Positions 20,091 through 32,359 of a DNA stretch of 64,000 bases are shown here, in pieces (position 1 is the stretch's first letter; every line of letters begins with the position of its first letter). The DNA comes from Bathymodiolus brooksi (lineage: Eukaryota; Mollusca; Bivalvia; Mytilida; Modiolidae): assembly GCA_963680875.1 (NCBI GenBank), contig OY804585.1, positions 27,890,186 to 27,954,185 on the forward strand. The letters run 5' to 3'. The notes under the pieces were generated by a model. The model made no database searches and was not told where the DNA came from. It was given only the letters and a program-made list of their open reading frames with translations. Both the position numbers and the translations under genes were made by a program.

Positions 20091-20639
20091 CCATATGACA
20101 CCGGTATACAATTTGGATTTACCAGCGTTTTGTCAACCAAAACAAAGTCCTAAGATTCCCCGTTCACATGAAGATATCTCATAAATCTAAAAAAATATGT
20201 AAATATAGAACATTAGAAAAATATAGCAATACGTTTAATAAAAATAAACAAAATTTAAACCTTGCATGTGCGTGTCACATTTATTTAATAAATAGTATTA
20301 TTTTGTTTTATCTAGTTATTTTTAAATTGTATATTTATAGGTGCCAACCCACTAATTTAATTCACCAATCAGAGCTTAGAACAAAAGTAGTGCCTTTTAA
20401 AGAAAACATTCCTTTCACTTTGTTGTATTGTGAATAATACTGAATGGAATGGAATAATTAAAATTGATAATTAAAGTTAAATATATAAGGATTATATTGA
20501 GCCCAAATTTGGTTGCATTTAGTTGTATTTCAATCCTTTAAGGAGATTTTGATGCATGACCTATAAACACTGAACTTCCTATATTTAGAGCACATAATGT
20601 CCCAGAGCATGACATTTCGCTGCAAGACTTTAGCATCAA

Positions 20640-22665
20640 GTCATTTAAGGCCATGGCAATACCTTTGATTTAAACCTCAAGTGGGAAAGAACTTTGCCAT
20701 GCTTCGGCAATTTTTCATGGGATATTCATAGGGTCCCCTCCCTTAAATCCAAATATCAAAGTTGATATTTGACACCCTGCTGTAGGCTTGAAGTGTAAAA
20801 TACCACCAAGGCACATATGTCAGTTAAAGGCCGGGCAATACATTTGACTTAAACCCCAAGAGGGAAAGAACTTTGCCGGCCTTCGGCAATTTTTCTTATG
20901 ATATTTATAGGGTTCCTCCCCCTAAATCCAAATATCAAAGTTGATTTTTACACCCTGCTGTGGACTTGAGCTGCACAATCCCACCCATGCACTTAAGTCA
21001 GTTAAAGGCCCGGGCAATACCTTTGATTTAAACCCGAAGTGAGAAAGAACTTTGCCGTCCTTCGACAATTTTTCATGGGATATTAATAGCCCCCCCCCCC
21101 TAAATCCAAATATCAAAGTTGATATTTAACATCCTGCTGTGGGCTTGAGGTGCAGAATCCCACCAAAGCACTAAAGTCATTTAAAGATTCGGACAATACC
21201 TTTGATATAAACCCAAGTGTGAAAGAACTTTGCCGTCCCTCGACAATTTTTCAAGGGATATTTATAGGGTCCCCCACTAAATCCAAATATCAAAGATGAT
21301 ATTTGACACCCTGCTGTGGACTTGAGGTGCAAAATAACACCCAGGCACTTAAGTCAGTTAAAGGCCCGAGCAATAACTTTGACTTAAAGGGGAAAGAACT
21401 TTGTCGTACTTCGACAAATTTTCATGGAATGTTTATAAACCCCTCCCCCCCTCACCACCAAATCGAAATATTAAAGTTGATATTTAACACCCTGCTGTGG
21501 GCTTGAGGTGCAAAATCCCAACCAGGCACTTAATTCAGTTAAAGGCCATGGCAATACCTTTGATTTAAACCCCAAGTTAGAAAGAATTTTGCCGTCCTTC
21601 GACAATTTTTCATGGGATATTTATAGGATTACCCCCTAAATCCAAATATCAAAGTTGATATTTGACACCCTACTGTGGGGTTGAGCTGCAGAATCCCACC
21701 CAGGCACTCAAGTCAGTTAACGGCCCGGGCAATACCTTTGATTTAAACCCCAAGTGGGAAAGAACTTTGCCGTGCTTCGGCAAATTGTCATGGGATATTT
21801 ATATGGTCCCCTCCCTTAAATTCAAATATCAAAGTTGATATTTGACAACCTACTGTGGGCTTGAGGTGCATAATCCCACCTAGGCACATAAATCACTTAA
21901 AGACCCGGGCAAAACTTTTGATTTCAACCGCAAGTGGAAAAGAACTTTCAGTCCTTCGACATTTTTTCATGGCATATGTATAGGATATTCATAGCCCCCC
22001 CTAAGTCCAAATATCAAAGATGATATTTGACACCCTGCTGTGGACTTGACGTGCAGAATCCCATCCAGGCACTTATGTCAGTTAAAGGCCCAGCCAATAC
22101 CTTTGACTTAAGTGGGAAAGAACTTTGTCGTCCTTCGACAAATTTTCATGGGATGTTTATATACCCCCCACCACCAAATCGAAATATGAAAGTTGATATT
22201 TGACACCCTGCTGTGGGCTTGAAGTACAAAATCCCACCCAGGCACTTAATTCAGTTAAAGGCCTGGGCAATACCTTTGACTTAAACCCCAAGAGGGAAAG
22301 AACTTTGCCGGCCTTCGGCAATTTTTCTTAGGATATTTATAGGGTCCCCCCTAAGTCGAAATATCAAAGTTGATATTTGACACCCTGCTGTGGGCTTGAG
22401 GTGCAGACTCCCACCCAAGAACTTAAGTCAGTTAAAGGCGCGAGCAATACCTTTGACTAAAGCCCAAAGTGGGAAAGAACTTTGCCGTTCTTCGGCACTT
22501 TTTCTTCGGATATTTATATGGTCCCCCCTCTAAATCCAAATATCAAAGTTGATATTTGACACCCTGTTGTGGGCTTGAGGTGCAGAATCCCACCCACGTA
22601 CTTAAGTCAGTTAAAGGCACGGTCAATACCTTTGTTATAAGCGCCAAGTGGGAAAGAACTTAATA
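20640..22665 (-). repeat. ~178-bp satellite array, reverse, 11 units
   Basis: TTGACACCCTGCTGTGGGCT recurs 11 times (20770 to 22558) at 171-187-bp spacing, each with AGTCAGTTAAAGGCCCGGGC, GGGAAAGAACTTTGCCGTCC and ATGGGATATTTATAGGGTCC. It is the reverse complement of the 9140 array. Unit B has 14 units. Confidence 0.92.
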
Positions 22666-23630
22666 TTTAAGAGCCATATTCTCACCCCATTTCTTCAGTA
22701 TTGACTGAATGATGAGGAATATCGCTTACCTGGTATACCAACTATAAGGTGGATGGGTAAGACGAACACAGGCGTACCATATATGAATTTCATGTTGAGT
22801 AAATATTTTACACACCAAAACGTGAATGTAAATAAACATAAGAAAATAATTCAGCAGCGCAACACATCAAATTATTAAAAGGACATCATAGATTACCATT
22901 AAAGTCGAGCATTAAATCAATTGTGCCAGAAGGTTTCGTGCTTCGCATGTGATACACACTGTGCTATGCGAAAGTAAAATCCTATAATTTATTATTAGGG
23001 TATGAGAAATCGAATAAAGCTACAAGGGGAGAACACCCACAATTTATTAGTTAAATGCTACACATTATTCTTCAACCAATTCAAGATTAAATCGAAATGT
23101 CAATAAACCTATACAGAAGCAACAATATTCTATAAATAGAGACATATTGATTGGCAAACGGCCTTCCAGAGGATTAATTACAACACGTATACGATATATA
23201 TATGCTGGATTATATACATATATGAAGAGCAAGTCAGTTATCATGAATCAGCATGGAGCATTAAACACGTCATTTTCGACAACTTTCTCGTGTTACTCGA
23301 TATTTGGTTTTATGTGTAATGCTTTGTAGATCGTTGTTTGTCCTTTTTCTTTTGGCTCTTGTGCTGTCTGTCCTTCTTTGATATAAGGATTCTGATTACC
23401 TCTTTGGTATCTTCAAACTCTTCTTCATCAAACGAACATTTTATGTTCATTTTTTTCAGCAATCGAACATTTAACGTACACTTATTGCTGCAATGGAACA
23501 TTTTATGCACAATTATTTCTGTAATCGATATTCAAAAAGTTACACTATATTTAATTTACATCTTAACAACTACTTAATTATAAGAGATAATAAATAAAGA
23601 CATACCTGAATATTATGTCGCTATCGTCAT
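22666..23630. other. No gene seen
   Basis: AT-rich. Contains one copy of a 31-bp segment (23465-23495) that is triplicated in unit B, and short matches to the end of the CGAGTAACACG repeat family around 23300-23400. Confidence 0.55.
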
Positions 23631-23880
23631 GTGGGGACCTATGTGGCCGTGATCGTATGGTAGTTAGATGTACAACTACCTGTACAACCAGTGCCTATCA
23701 CCACTGATGTTGTGAGTTCGAATCTTATTCAGGGCGAGGTGTACAACATTATGTGATAAAGTTTGTCTGTGACTTGCCGCAGGTCGGTGGTTTTCTCCGG
23801 GTCCTCCAGTTTCCTCCAATAAAACTGACCGCCATGATATAACTGCAATATTGCTAAAAGTGGCGTTAAGCACCACCAAA
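23630..23880 (+). repeat. tRNA-derived SINE, near full length
   Basis: Head with GGTAGTTAGATG (box A-like) and GTGAGTTCGAATCTTATTC (box B), core GCAGGTCGGTGGTTTTCTCC, tail GATATAACTGCAATATTGC..GGCGTTAAGCACCACC plus A-rich end. The best-preserved copy of the family. Confidence 0.8.
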
Positions 23881-24036
23881 CAAACAAATAAACATATGTT
23901 TATGTGTATGTTAATTTACCATTCTCAATGGCACCATTACGAATATATCATTTATCATTTGTATATTTCTAGCCCTATGTTGTTTATATACTTTTTTTCT
24001 TGTATTTTTCTAAATATGTTATATGATTAAATGACA

Positions 24037-24369
24037 CTAATTTAACTTGATAAGAATACTGCAATCTGATTGGCTGATCTGTCTGGAGCAACATTGGTTA
24101 TACATGATAACCTGGATTGGCATTGTGATGTCGCCAACGTATTCATTCACCACAGAAAAATTCAAATAGTCGCATGAAATAATCGTAGTTAAAGTCGAGG
24201 AATTATTAAATTTTATTGTAAAAATTAAATTATAAGGAATATGTTCAATTATCGAACAGGTTTTACTTGCATAACCTGTTATGGGTATGGAAGAGTTTTC
24301 GCTTTCCATGACAGCTTCGCGGTTTACTAAGCGTAAACTACCACCAAACGAGGTTATTTCGTAAAACAT
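24037..24369 (-). other. Conserved 110-codon open frame, doubtful
   Basis: The frame begins at an ATG and is kept open in unit B (62174-62506) with two residue changes. No domain, signal peptide or splice context was recognised, and the first part overlaps AT-rich sequence with a repeat-like look (CTTGATAAGAATACTGC). Preservation is expected at about 1% divergence, so this is weak evidence for a gene. Confidence 0.15.
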
Positions 24370-24549
24370 GTTCCTTGAATAAAGAATTTACTATTTACTG
24401 TACATGTCATGTGTATGGTAGATTGATGCAAATCCAATGAACCTTCTACATCTAGTTCGACCAAATATTGACCACATTCAACAAGTTGAAGATTGTGTTA
24501 GAGGTTGTACATAACCATTGAAAAAAGATAAAATATTTACAGATTTTAT

Positions 24550-24725
24550 AAGAAGAGATTGAAGATACCAAAGGGATAATCAGAATCCATATATCGAAGA
24601 AGAACAGACAACAAAATGGTCAAAAGAAAATAAACAAAATGACAAACAACGATCTACAAGACATAAAGCTAAAGATCGAGTAACACGAACCCCACTAAAG
24701 ACCGGGGGTGACCTCAGGTGCTCTT
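24550..24725 (-). repeat. Dispersed repeat, CGAGTAACACGAACCCCACT family
   Basis: GATACCAAAGGGATAATCAG at one end, GATCGAGTAACACGAACCCC and AGACCGGGGGTGACCTCAGG at the other. Confidence 0.7.
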
Positions 24726-24901
24726 TTAGGATTCGATCAAAGATACAGTAGCTTTGAATGTTTGAACGATGCAGCTGCTTTTGACAGCCGGTTATAATGA
24801 GATATCGTACGAGGGAAAGCGACTCTTGTCTTTGTTCTGTCTTACCAAGAGGGATACTGACAAACCGGAAATGCATGTGTGGTGAATGGCAATCGCAATT
24901 A

Positions 24902-25209
24902 CTCGGCCATTCGCGCTACCCTGCAAATAACCTCGTATGTATTAGGCGTATAAATCGCACTACTTTTCAAATGTCAGTTACATGAAAGTTTGATAAAGTT
25001 TTATTTTAAGCAATTTTCTATATTTCAATTAAAGTTTTAATTAGTTTTGCATGATTAGATTTTACTTAGTATGTCTTCCATATTGGATTTTCGTGGACTA
25101 TATTTGTGTGCGGCTTAACTTAACTTAACTTAACTTCCGGCAAACAATTTAAGAAGAATTTCTACTATGTACGTACGAGGTTATTTGCAGGGTAGCGAGA
25201 ATGGCTGAG
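24902..25209. mobile_element. Candidate MITE with 40-bp inverted ends
   Basis: 24902-24941 and 25170-25209 are inverted repeats with a few mismatches; shared core GCTACCCTGCAAATAACCTC. The ~230-bp centre has no ORF and contains a (CTTAA)n microsatellite. Same structure in unit B (63045-63352). Confidence 0.55.
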
Positions 25210-25552
25210 TAGTTACGATTGGGTGGACGGCTCATCTAAGACGTAAGTCTGTCTTATTTAGTAAAGGACACTTTTTCGTTTGCCATTTTATACATCATGA
25301 CAAGTTGAGCATCTCTACGCCTGTTTTACACCACTCACATTATTATTATTTAATTGTCCCAAGTAAAGACTTGGACTTCCAATGTCATATGTCGTGGTCT
25401 TTTTATGGTCAATGAATTGAAGTGAGAGGTGGTTGTTCATGTTGGTGATATTGGTGGAATTATTGACTATCACTGTTCAAACTGTCTTTTCATAAAAGTA
25501 CCTGAACATTGCAAAAAATAATGTTGAATGGTATCATTTGCTTTATTAATAT

Positions 25553-25772
25553 ATTGGATTTTCAACTACTTGTGCAATCGGTGTATATCACAACTAAAGT
25601 TGTGAGTTCTAATCCTGATCATATTGAGGTGTACTCGATACAACATTGTGTGATAAAGTTTGTCAGTGACTTACGACAGGTCTGTGGTTTTCTCCGGGTA
25701 CTCCAGTTTCCTCCACCAATAAAGCTGACCGCGACGATATAGCTGAAATATTGTGGAAAGTAGCGTTAATCG
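25553..25772 (+). repeat. tRNA-derived SINE, head diverged
   Basis: TTGTGAGTTCTAATCCTGATC (box B-like), GTTTTCTCCGGGTACTCCAG, GATATAGCTGAAATATTGTG..GCGTTAA. Confidence 0.7.
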
Positions 25773-26059
25773 CCATACCCCTAACCTAAGTGTGCCATAT
25801 TTGCAGATAGCAAGTATATAGAAAATACATCATTTAAAAATGTGTCGCATGGTTCTATGGACAACTGTTTTTATTGCCAAAAGATAGCTAGGGTATGAAA
25901 ATATTGCTTTTCCACTGTCCTCATCAACCACTCCTAGAAAGCTGTACCTCATTAGAAACTGCTACTAATTGTTTTGCAATTAGCCAGACATTCTTGACCC
26001 CTAGTAGTTTGTAGGAAATGTCATGTTTTATTTATGTTATTTGTGTTTGCTGATTTACA

Positions 26060-26460
26060 TAGTTGTGTCCAACACGTCTTGACTATTTGAGTAGCATGGC
26101 GATGTCTATAAGAGGCAGGAACTGTGTACCCTTCGCGAGCATTAGGTGTCACCTCCGGGTTTTCGTGTGGTCCGTGTTACCCATCTTTTTAGTTTTCTGT
26201 GCTATGATTTTACTTTTGTTTCTCTTCGTTCTGTGCCTTATCTACAAAATATCCTGTGTCTCTGGATTGTTCATTATAGCTTTCCCCTTCGGTTTTATCC
26301 AATGTTTATTCACCAAGACTGTACCAAGTCAGGGTCATTACGGTTTTCAGTTTTCCGGTAGTTGACTGATTTTGTCTGTTTATATACTTATGAGTTTTGA
26401 CTTTCCCTTTGGAAGATTGTTCGGAGTTCGGTAATTTTGTTATTACCCTTATTTATTCAC
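26060..26460 (+). repeat. Two dispersed repeats back to back
   Basis: 26060-26300 is the CGAGTAACACG family in the opposite orientation (GGGTTTTCGTGTGGTCCGTG.., TTAGTTTTCTGTGCTATG). 26300-26455 is the reverse complement of the repeat at 11847-12022. The 100-codon ORF here is repeat-derived. Confidence 0.65.
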
Positions 26461-26624
26461 CAAACACCAGGTAATATTCTATATGTCCCGTTCTTATTGC
26501 GAATTACAAAAGTTGTTGTACCATTCTTCAATCATTTCTGTATATTTTTTGTAATGAATTCTTGAACTTGTTCTCGTCCTATATATACATGGAACATATT
26601 ATTTGCGGCTGCATGGATTAGGGT

Positions 26625-26845
26625 TATGATCCTTAGCGCCACTTTCAACAATATTTCAGCTCTGTCGTGTCGATCAGTTTGATTGGTGGAGAACACCGGA
26701 GAAAACCACCGACCTGACGCAAGTCACTAACAAACATTATTACATAATATTGTATCGAGTACACGTAATTTGACCGGGATTCGAGCTCACAACGTTAGTA
26801 GTGATAGGCACTGATTGCACAGATAGTTGTAAACCATATGATAAC
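26625..26845 (-). repeat. tRNA-derived SINE
   Basis: Reverse copy: CAATATTTCAGCTCTGTCG.., GGAGAAAACCACCGACCTG, CAAGTCACTAACAAAC, CGGGATTCGAGCTCACAAC (box B complement). Confidence 0.75.
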
Positions 26846-27470
26846 GACTACGAATGTCCCCTATTTGCCGCTTGATGCTAAGCAACAAACAATCAGTCAC
26901 TATAACGAGGTGTGTATTTCGTTTATCCCGAAAAACCAGTGGAGGGCAATATTTGAATTGTCGTACCCCTCGACTTAGAAATTATGTCTATAGCAATGGT
27001 GTTCTTGCGGGGCTGGAGGTCAATTAAAATGGAGATGCGCAAATATGAGACTGTATATTGATTTTATGTCGTGAGTTTATTCCAATTTATTTCTTTGTTT
27101 TAATATTATTACCAGTATATTATTGCGCACAAGAACTATTTTCGTATCATCATAGAAGAGATGCTAAACACTTAGAAGCATCTCATCTCAACAAAAGCTT
27201 TGGGACTTGCCTTTCAGAACATGGGTTTACATCTCACTTCCTGCGTTTGGTGAATGTTTATAATATCTTATTTTTTTGTTATGTTTGAGCTCATATAACC
27301 AAAGCAAGTTGTTCACAAACACAACTTGGTCTTAGAACGATGCAAGTTAGTGCCTTTTCAATGGAACATTCCATGATTCTTGCACGTTACAGAAAACTTG
27401 TAGCAGCTCATAGCGAATAGCGGTTTGTCGGGAGTGGTCGTTCTTGGATCGTTACAAGGGAAACAAGGTT
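26846..27470. other. No gene supported
   Basis: A 76-codon frame at 27058-27288 lacks an ATG, has no match I recognise and is not supported by splice sites. Confidence 0.4.
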
Positions 27471-27471
27471 T

Positions 27472-27640
27472 GGAGATACCAAAGGGGTAATCAGAAGCTG
27501 TGAATTGAAGATTACACAATACAATGGCTCAAACAAGAACAAACAACGATCTACACAACACTATATAGAAATAAAAAGATCAAACAAAAACAACTCGAAT
27601 CTCGCTTAAAACCGTGGGTATAATTCGTCATGTATTGGAA
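27472..27640 (-). repeat. Dispersed repeat fragment, CGAGTAACACG family
   Basis: GAGATACCAAAGGGGTAATCAG, CACAATACAATGGCTCAAAC, AACGATCTACACAAC, then a degraded CGAATCTCGCTTAAAACCG end. Confidence 0.6.
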
Positions 27641-28433
27641 TTATTGCACTTTTGACATTAAACAACAACAAGCAATCAATCAATCATCTTTAAATTAACA
27701 TTGACGTGAAACAATATTTCATTACTTCCTTGAAAAATGATATAATTTATTTATAGAATGAGAAGGTAAATATATATAAAAGGATACTGGTGTCATTGTT
27801 AACCTACATCACAGCATAGATGTATAAAGGAACTTTTATAATATAATTATAAATAGATTTATGGCACATCATATGGGAAAAGGGAGATTACAAGAAGCTA
27901 ACTATTGCTATAAAGTTTAATGTGAAATGGGAGATAACTCTGTTGGTCCTGGACATCTGGGATGTAACTGCGCAGACTCCCAATTGATATGACATCATTG
28001 ATTTTTCAGTTTGATTAGAAGCAGCTGCTTCTAAAAGTTTGTCAAAGTTTTTAAAGTTAATTTTAAAGTGTTACTTTACTACTTATGGAATTTGATATAT
28101 AGAACTGATAACTTCACTTCTTTGATTACAATCAGAACAATTATTATGTGTACATAGGAGGATTGAAGACTATTTTTGTTCAGCTTTATCACATTTGTTA
28201 CGTAATGATCTGACTGTTTACGATTTGTGTATTTACATATATAGCGGAACTTTTCATGCAGAATTACATCGTTGGAAATTGTTGATACGGACTAATATTT
28301 AATACACAAAGAGATAAATTATTTACTTTTTCCTTTACGAGAGCAAGTAATAAAACATCTACATAACTTGTGTACAGTAATTAAAGACCTGCATCATCTC
28401 ATGAATATTCAGTAAGGAAAATTACTAACAACC
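27641..28433. other. Leader region of the DIRS-order element, or flank
   Basis: No ORF. The left terminus of the retroelement must lie here, but I could not match it to the repeats at 33299-33623. Confidence 0.35.
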
Positions 28434-28978
28434 ATGTTAGGTGTTCTTGTTTTGGGCAGTTCGCATGTAAACAGATTCCGAGATTATGTTGATCGGAACG
28501 TGCACTTACACAACTTTGCTTTCAGTCACAACTCAGTTGTGCAATTTTACGGCATCGGAGGAGGGAGAATAAACAATATTAACCACACTAGTATGTGGGA
28601 ACAACAAATAACTAATTATATGCCGCATTATCTTGTATTTCATGTTGGTGGCAACGATGTAGATGTCGTGGGGGCTGTTCCGACGAATTGATTGACACAA
28701 CAGTAATACGTTTAGTAAATGTTTTGAACACATTGCAAATTAGATACGGGATTCGTTCTGTTATGGCTTTACAGATTACGCCACGCACGGTCACTCGGCA
28801 TGTGCTCTGTAATGACTATAATAAAAGAGTCAGACAATTCAATCAACAACTAAAAATGGAACTCCAACGTTTCAACGTAATTACATATTGGAAAATTCGA
28901 GGTGTTATGAATTCTGCCTACAATTTACTAATAGATGGTGTTCATTTTAATGAGGAAGGTTTCATCCGCAGGGCGTGA
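28434..28978 (+). pseudogene. SGNH/GDSL-hydrolase-like ORF of the DIRS-order element
   Basis: Two overlapping frames (28434-28691 and 28688-28978) make one ~180-residue SGNH fold broken by a single frame shift near 28685. Block I has LGSSHVNR (nucleophile Ser), the Gly/Asn block is HVGGNDVD, and the C-terminal catalytic pair is in DGVHFNEEG (Asp-x-x-His). The start ATG follows an A-rich leader. Hydrolases of this type accompany some Ngaro/DIRS and some LINE elements (family knowledge); their role is unknown, possibly membrane or lipid interaction. Confidence 0.75.
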
Positions 28979-29629
28979 GAGGTGTAATCATTCAGTCTAT
29001 GGAGATTTAGATGGACAGTATACATGTTGTATATATATACACTGCAAAAAGTACATTGTAATTTACGTCTATTTTACTAACTTTATTTAAGATTTAAACA
29101 GTTTATACTCCTCCGGCTTATTTAAATTCAGTTCATAATGAAGATAAATTTAGAAAATGTGCTCTAATTGGCCTAACATTGTATAAGAATTTTGTAATAT
29201 GGTCGATACTAAATAGTTTGATAGTTTAAACATATTTTATTAATTAATTCAATATTACATTACAATATACAGCTATATACATTACATAATAAGAAGAAAT
29301 TAGTAGGATTGGGAAACAAGTTACAAGAACTTATATTAATCTCTATCTGTAGTTTGATGATTTTAGGGTTTTATGTTTTTATTTCAGAATGCATTTGTAA
29401 TTTGTTTTTACCACAGTCATAAGTACTAGTGGGATCAACAGTTTAAAGCCAGTATTTTAAGGGATATTCCAGGTACAGTAATACAAAGCAGCCTAACCAG
29501 TCAGTACACTGGTACATAACTGAATAAGAGAAATAACCACTCGCAAATTATTTTAATTTGTTTTTCTTTTATGTAACTACATCATAATCACTGTCACTCA
29601 AATCCGGTTCCTCACTTTCTTTCTAGGAA

Positions 29630-30850
29630 TGACAGAACCACCTAGAAAATGCAGACCGATCGCGTCCAAAAAATCAACTTGCACAGGAGGACACAATAGA
29701 TAGTAAAATTAAGAATCAGATAAAGGCAGCAATTCCTGACATTACAACCTCAGTAATTGATGACCTGAAGGCACATGGTTTAATAATGCCACAAGTTCTG
29801 GATAAGCAGACAACCAATGTTCAAGAAGTTGTTTCAACGCCTTCAGCATGTGCAGGTCCGTCTCAAACTCCACTGAGAAGTGAGAATTCAACATATCAAC
29901 CGTTTTCGTTGCAACAAAATAATAATACAGGAATTTCAGATGAAATAACAGCAAATGTTCCCGGACAATCACCTCCTAACAATACTTTGTTACAGTTTTT
30001 AAGTTCAGGTACTAGTAATGTAAATACGTTAAACACAACAGAACATGTAATGTAAATACGTTAAACACAACAGAACATGTACAAAATGTAGCATCTTCAT
30101 ACCTGCATTTTTCTACACCAAGTATTTCAAAACCACTGGCTTTAGGCGTTGATCCCAAAATAAAAGCAAACATTTGGGCTCATGAATATATAGATTTGGG
30201 TCACTTGTTAAATAAAAATGTTTCAAAAGTCAGATTTCATGCTGTATAGAATGACATTGACGGTATGTCACTTGAAAAACAACCGCCTTCTACTTTCCGG
30301 TTTGAGTCGATTGCACACTGGCTGTCTGCATTTCACATTTTTGTGAGCATTTATACGGAAAAATTTCCAAATGAGGCGGGCGCGTTAATGAAATACGCTC
30401 ATACGATCCAAACTTTGGCTAGGCGATCATGTGATGTAGCGGCATTTATTTATGACCGTACATTTCGCGAATGGAGAGAATATGATTGGGACAAATTGCG
30501 CTGGGATCATATAAATACCGAACTCTATTCAGAAGCTATGACTTTGGGTTTGAAGGTCAAATTTGACTCATTTTCAAAAGGTACAAGTTATAAGCAGCCC
30601 TTTCTCACAAGCCAAGCTCCCGCAAAGAGCTCCAAAAAATGGACATGTTGTTTCCGTTACAACAAAAACGGTAAATGTGAGCGTCTGTGACAAATGTGAG
30701 GGGATGCACAGCAGAAAAGACTGCAAGTTCCCTCCCTCAAAAGGTCATTTCAAACCCAGAAATGCATCTAAAAACGGAAATGGGAAACAAGATAGCAATG
30801 CAAAGTTATGTGGTTACTCCAATCAAATTGTTAAAACTAGATCGGTGGCT
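29630..30850 (+). pseudogene. gag-like ORF of the DIRS-order element
   Basis: Starts at ATG 29630, immediately after a splice-acceptor-like CTTTCTTTCTAG. An early frame break, a 32-bp direct duplication (30017-30048/30049-30080) and a frame break at about 30690 divide it. The core TFRFESIAHWLSAFHIF..FREWREYDW is the conserved gag block of DIRS/Ngaro elements; downstream, CCFRYNKNGKC and CDKCEGMHSRKDC form the zinc-binding region. Confidence 0.75.
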
Positions 30851-31600
30851 CAAAGATTATAGTAAGGAGGAAAAAGATGTTCTCTTGCATGGATTTCAAT
30901 TTGGATTTAGAATACCTTATGAAGGGAAAAGAGAATTTAGATTTAGTGAAAATTTACTGTCTGCACGTAATAATTTAGACACTTTAAAACAAAACATTTC
31001 CAGAGAGATGAAGCTGGTCGTGTTGCTGGTCCTTTAGACCAAATACCTTTCACTAACTTACATATATCTTCATTAGGCTTAGTTCCTAAAAACACCGGGT
31101 GAATTTAGGGTCATCCATCATTTGTCATTCCCAGAGAATTCATCCATCAATGACGGCATTCCAGACCATCTTTGTACAGTACAATATCAAACAGTTGATG
31201 ATGCCATTAAATTGGTTAAATTTTATGGAAAGAACTGTCTAATGGCAGAAACAGATATTGAGAATAGTTTCAAAATTATACCCATACAGCCAGATGACCA
31301 AGAACTTTTAGGTTTTACCATACAAGGGCAATATTTTTGTGATAAAACATTACCAATGGGACTAAGCTATTCTTGCAAACTGTTTGAGGCGCTTAGTTCA
31401 ACAGTTCATTGGATTGTGGACAATAAGTTAAATGGTTGTGGGTGTGTTCATGTGCTAGATGATTTCCTGTTTGTTGGCCAAGGTAATTCACAATTGTGCG
31501 GTCAAACCTTGTCCAGTTTTTTGGATTTGTCAGCCGATATTGGCTTGCCTATAAAGCAGGAAAAAACGGTCTTGCCCACAACTGCAATTACCTTTTAGGG
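30840..31600 (+). pseudogene. Reverse transcriptase of the DIRS-order element
   Basis: EFRVIHHLSFPENSSINDGI (finger region), AETDIENSFKIIPI (first Asp), LPMGLSYSCKLFEAL and VLDDFLFVG (LDD at 31455-31463) then LPIKQEKT: the DIRS-type RT pattern. At least two frame breaks lie in the N-terminal part (about 31020 and 31090), and a stop at 31596-31598 interrupts the join to the thumb region. Confidence 0.85.
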
Positions 31601-32359
31601 ACTCGAACTTGACTCTGACAAAAATGGAAATAAGGTTACCAGAGGATAAACTAGTAAAATTGAAAGATAAATTTGCATATATAGCAAATAGGAAAAAGGT
31701 AACTCTAGGGGAGCTATTGTCATTAATTGGCTTTTTAAAGTTTACTTGCGCAGTTGTCACTCCAGGACGAGCCTATTTAATGAGAATTATTGACTTAACC
31801 ATTGGCTTGAAAAAAAACACATCATCGGCGACGTCTTTCGAAAGAAGCAAGATCAGACATTAAGGCCTGGTACATTTTTGCTGACAGCTTAAATGGAAAA
31901 GGTTTATTTTTAAGTGATACATGGGAGTCTTTAGTTCAGTTGAATTTATTTACAGATGCGAGCAATTTAGGTTTTGGGGATGTTTTTGGAACTTATTGGT
32001 TTGCTATTAGATGGAACGATGATTGGTAAAGTTATCACATTACTTTGAAGGAATTTTTCCCTATTGTAGTTGCCCTTGAAATATGAGGCAATCAGTTGAG
32101 GAACAAATGTGTTACATTTTTCACTGACAATATAACAGTGGTATGCATATTCAATAAACAAACCTCTAAGCACAAATTAATTATGAAATTAGTCCGCTTT
32201 TTGAAATACAACATTTTCTTCAAAGCTTCTCACATTGCTGGTATAAACAATACAGCGGCTGATCATCTTTCTCGCTTACAGATGGAGCAATTCAGGGAGG
32301 ATTTCCCACATACGGATCCCAAACCGGTCGTACAATCAGTTGAAATGCAGAGGCTTTAA
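31601..32359 (+). pseudogene. RT connection and RNase H of the DIRS-order element
   Basis: Thumb/connection ORF at 31609-31863, then RNase H with LFTDASNLGFG (first Asp), LKEFFPIVVALE (Glu), FFTDNITVV (Asp) and AGINNTAADHLSR (last Asp). Stops and frame breaks at about 31862, 32028 and 32084. Confidence 0.8.

Larger units (their letters stand above)
19020..22665 (-). repeat. Right arm of large inverted repeat
   Basis: Reverse complement of 9055-11445: the inner flank (CTAGCGACC.., CTACTGTGGACCTATGG, CCCAGTAAAG.. complement) and then the satellite array. It is interrupted by an inserted CCATGG minisatellite at 19512-20090 that the left arm lacks. Confidence 0.85.

Noticed and set aside
25070..25140. 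Telomere-like tract at (CTTAA)n
   Set aside because: Only four units and not TTAGGG; a short microsatellite.
28533..28794. Reverse ORFs over the hydrolase
   Set aside because: Antisense of a frame with clear SGNH motifs.
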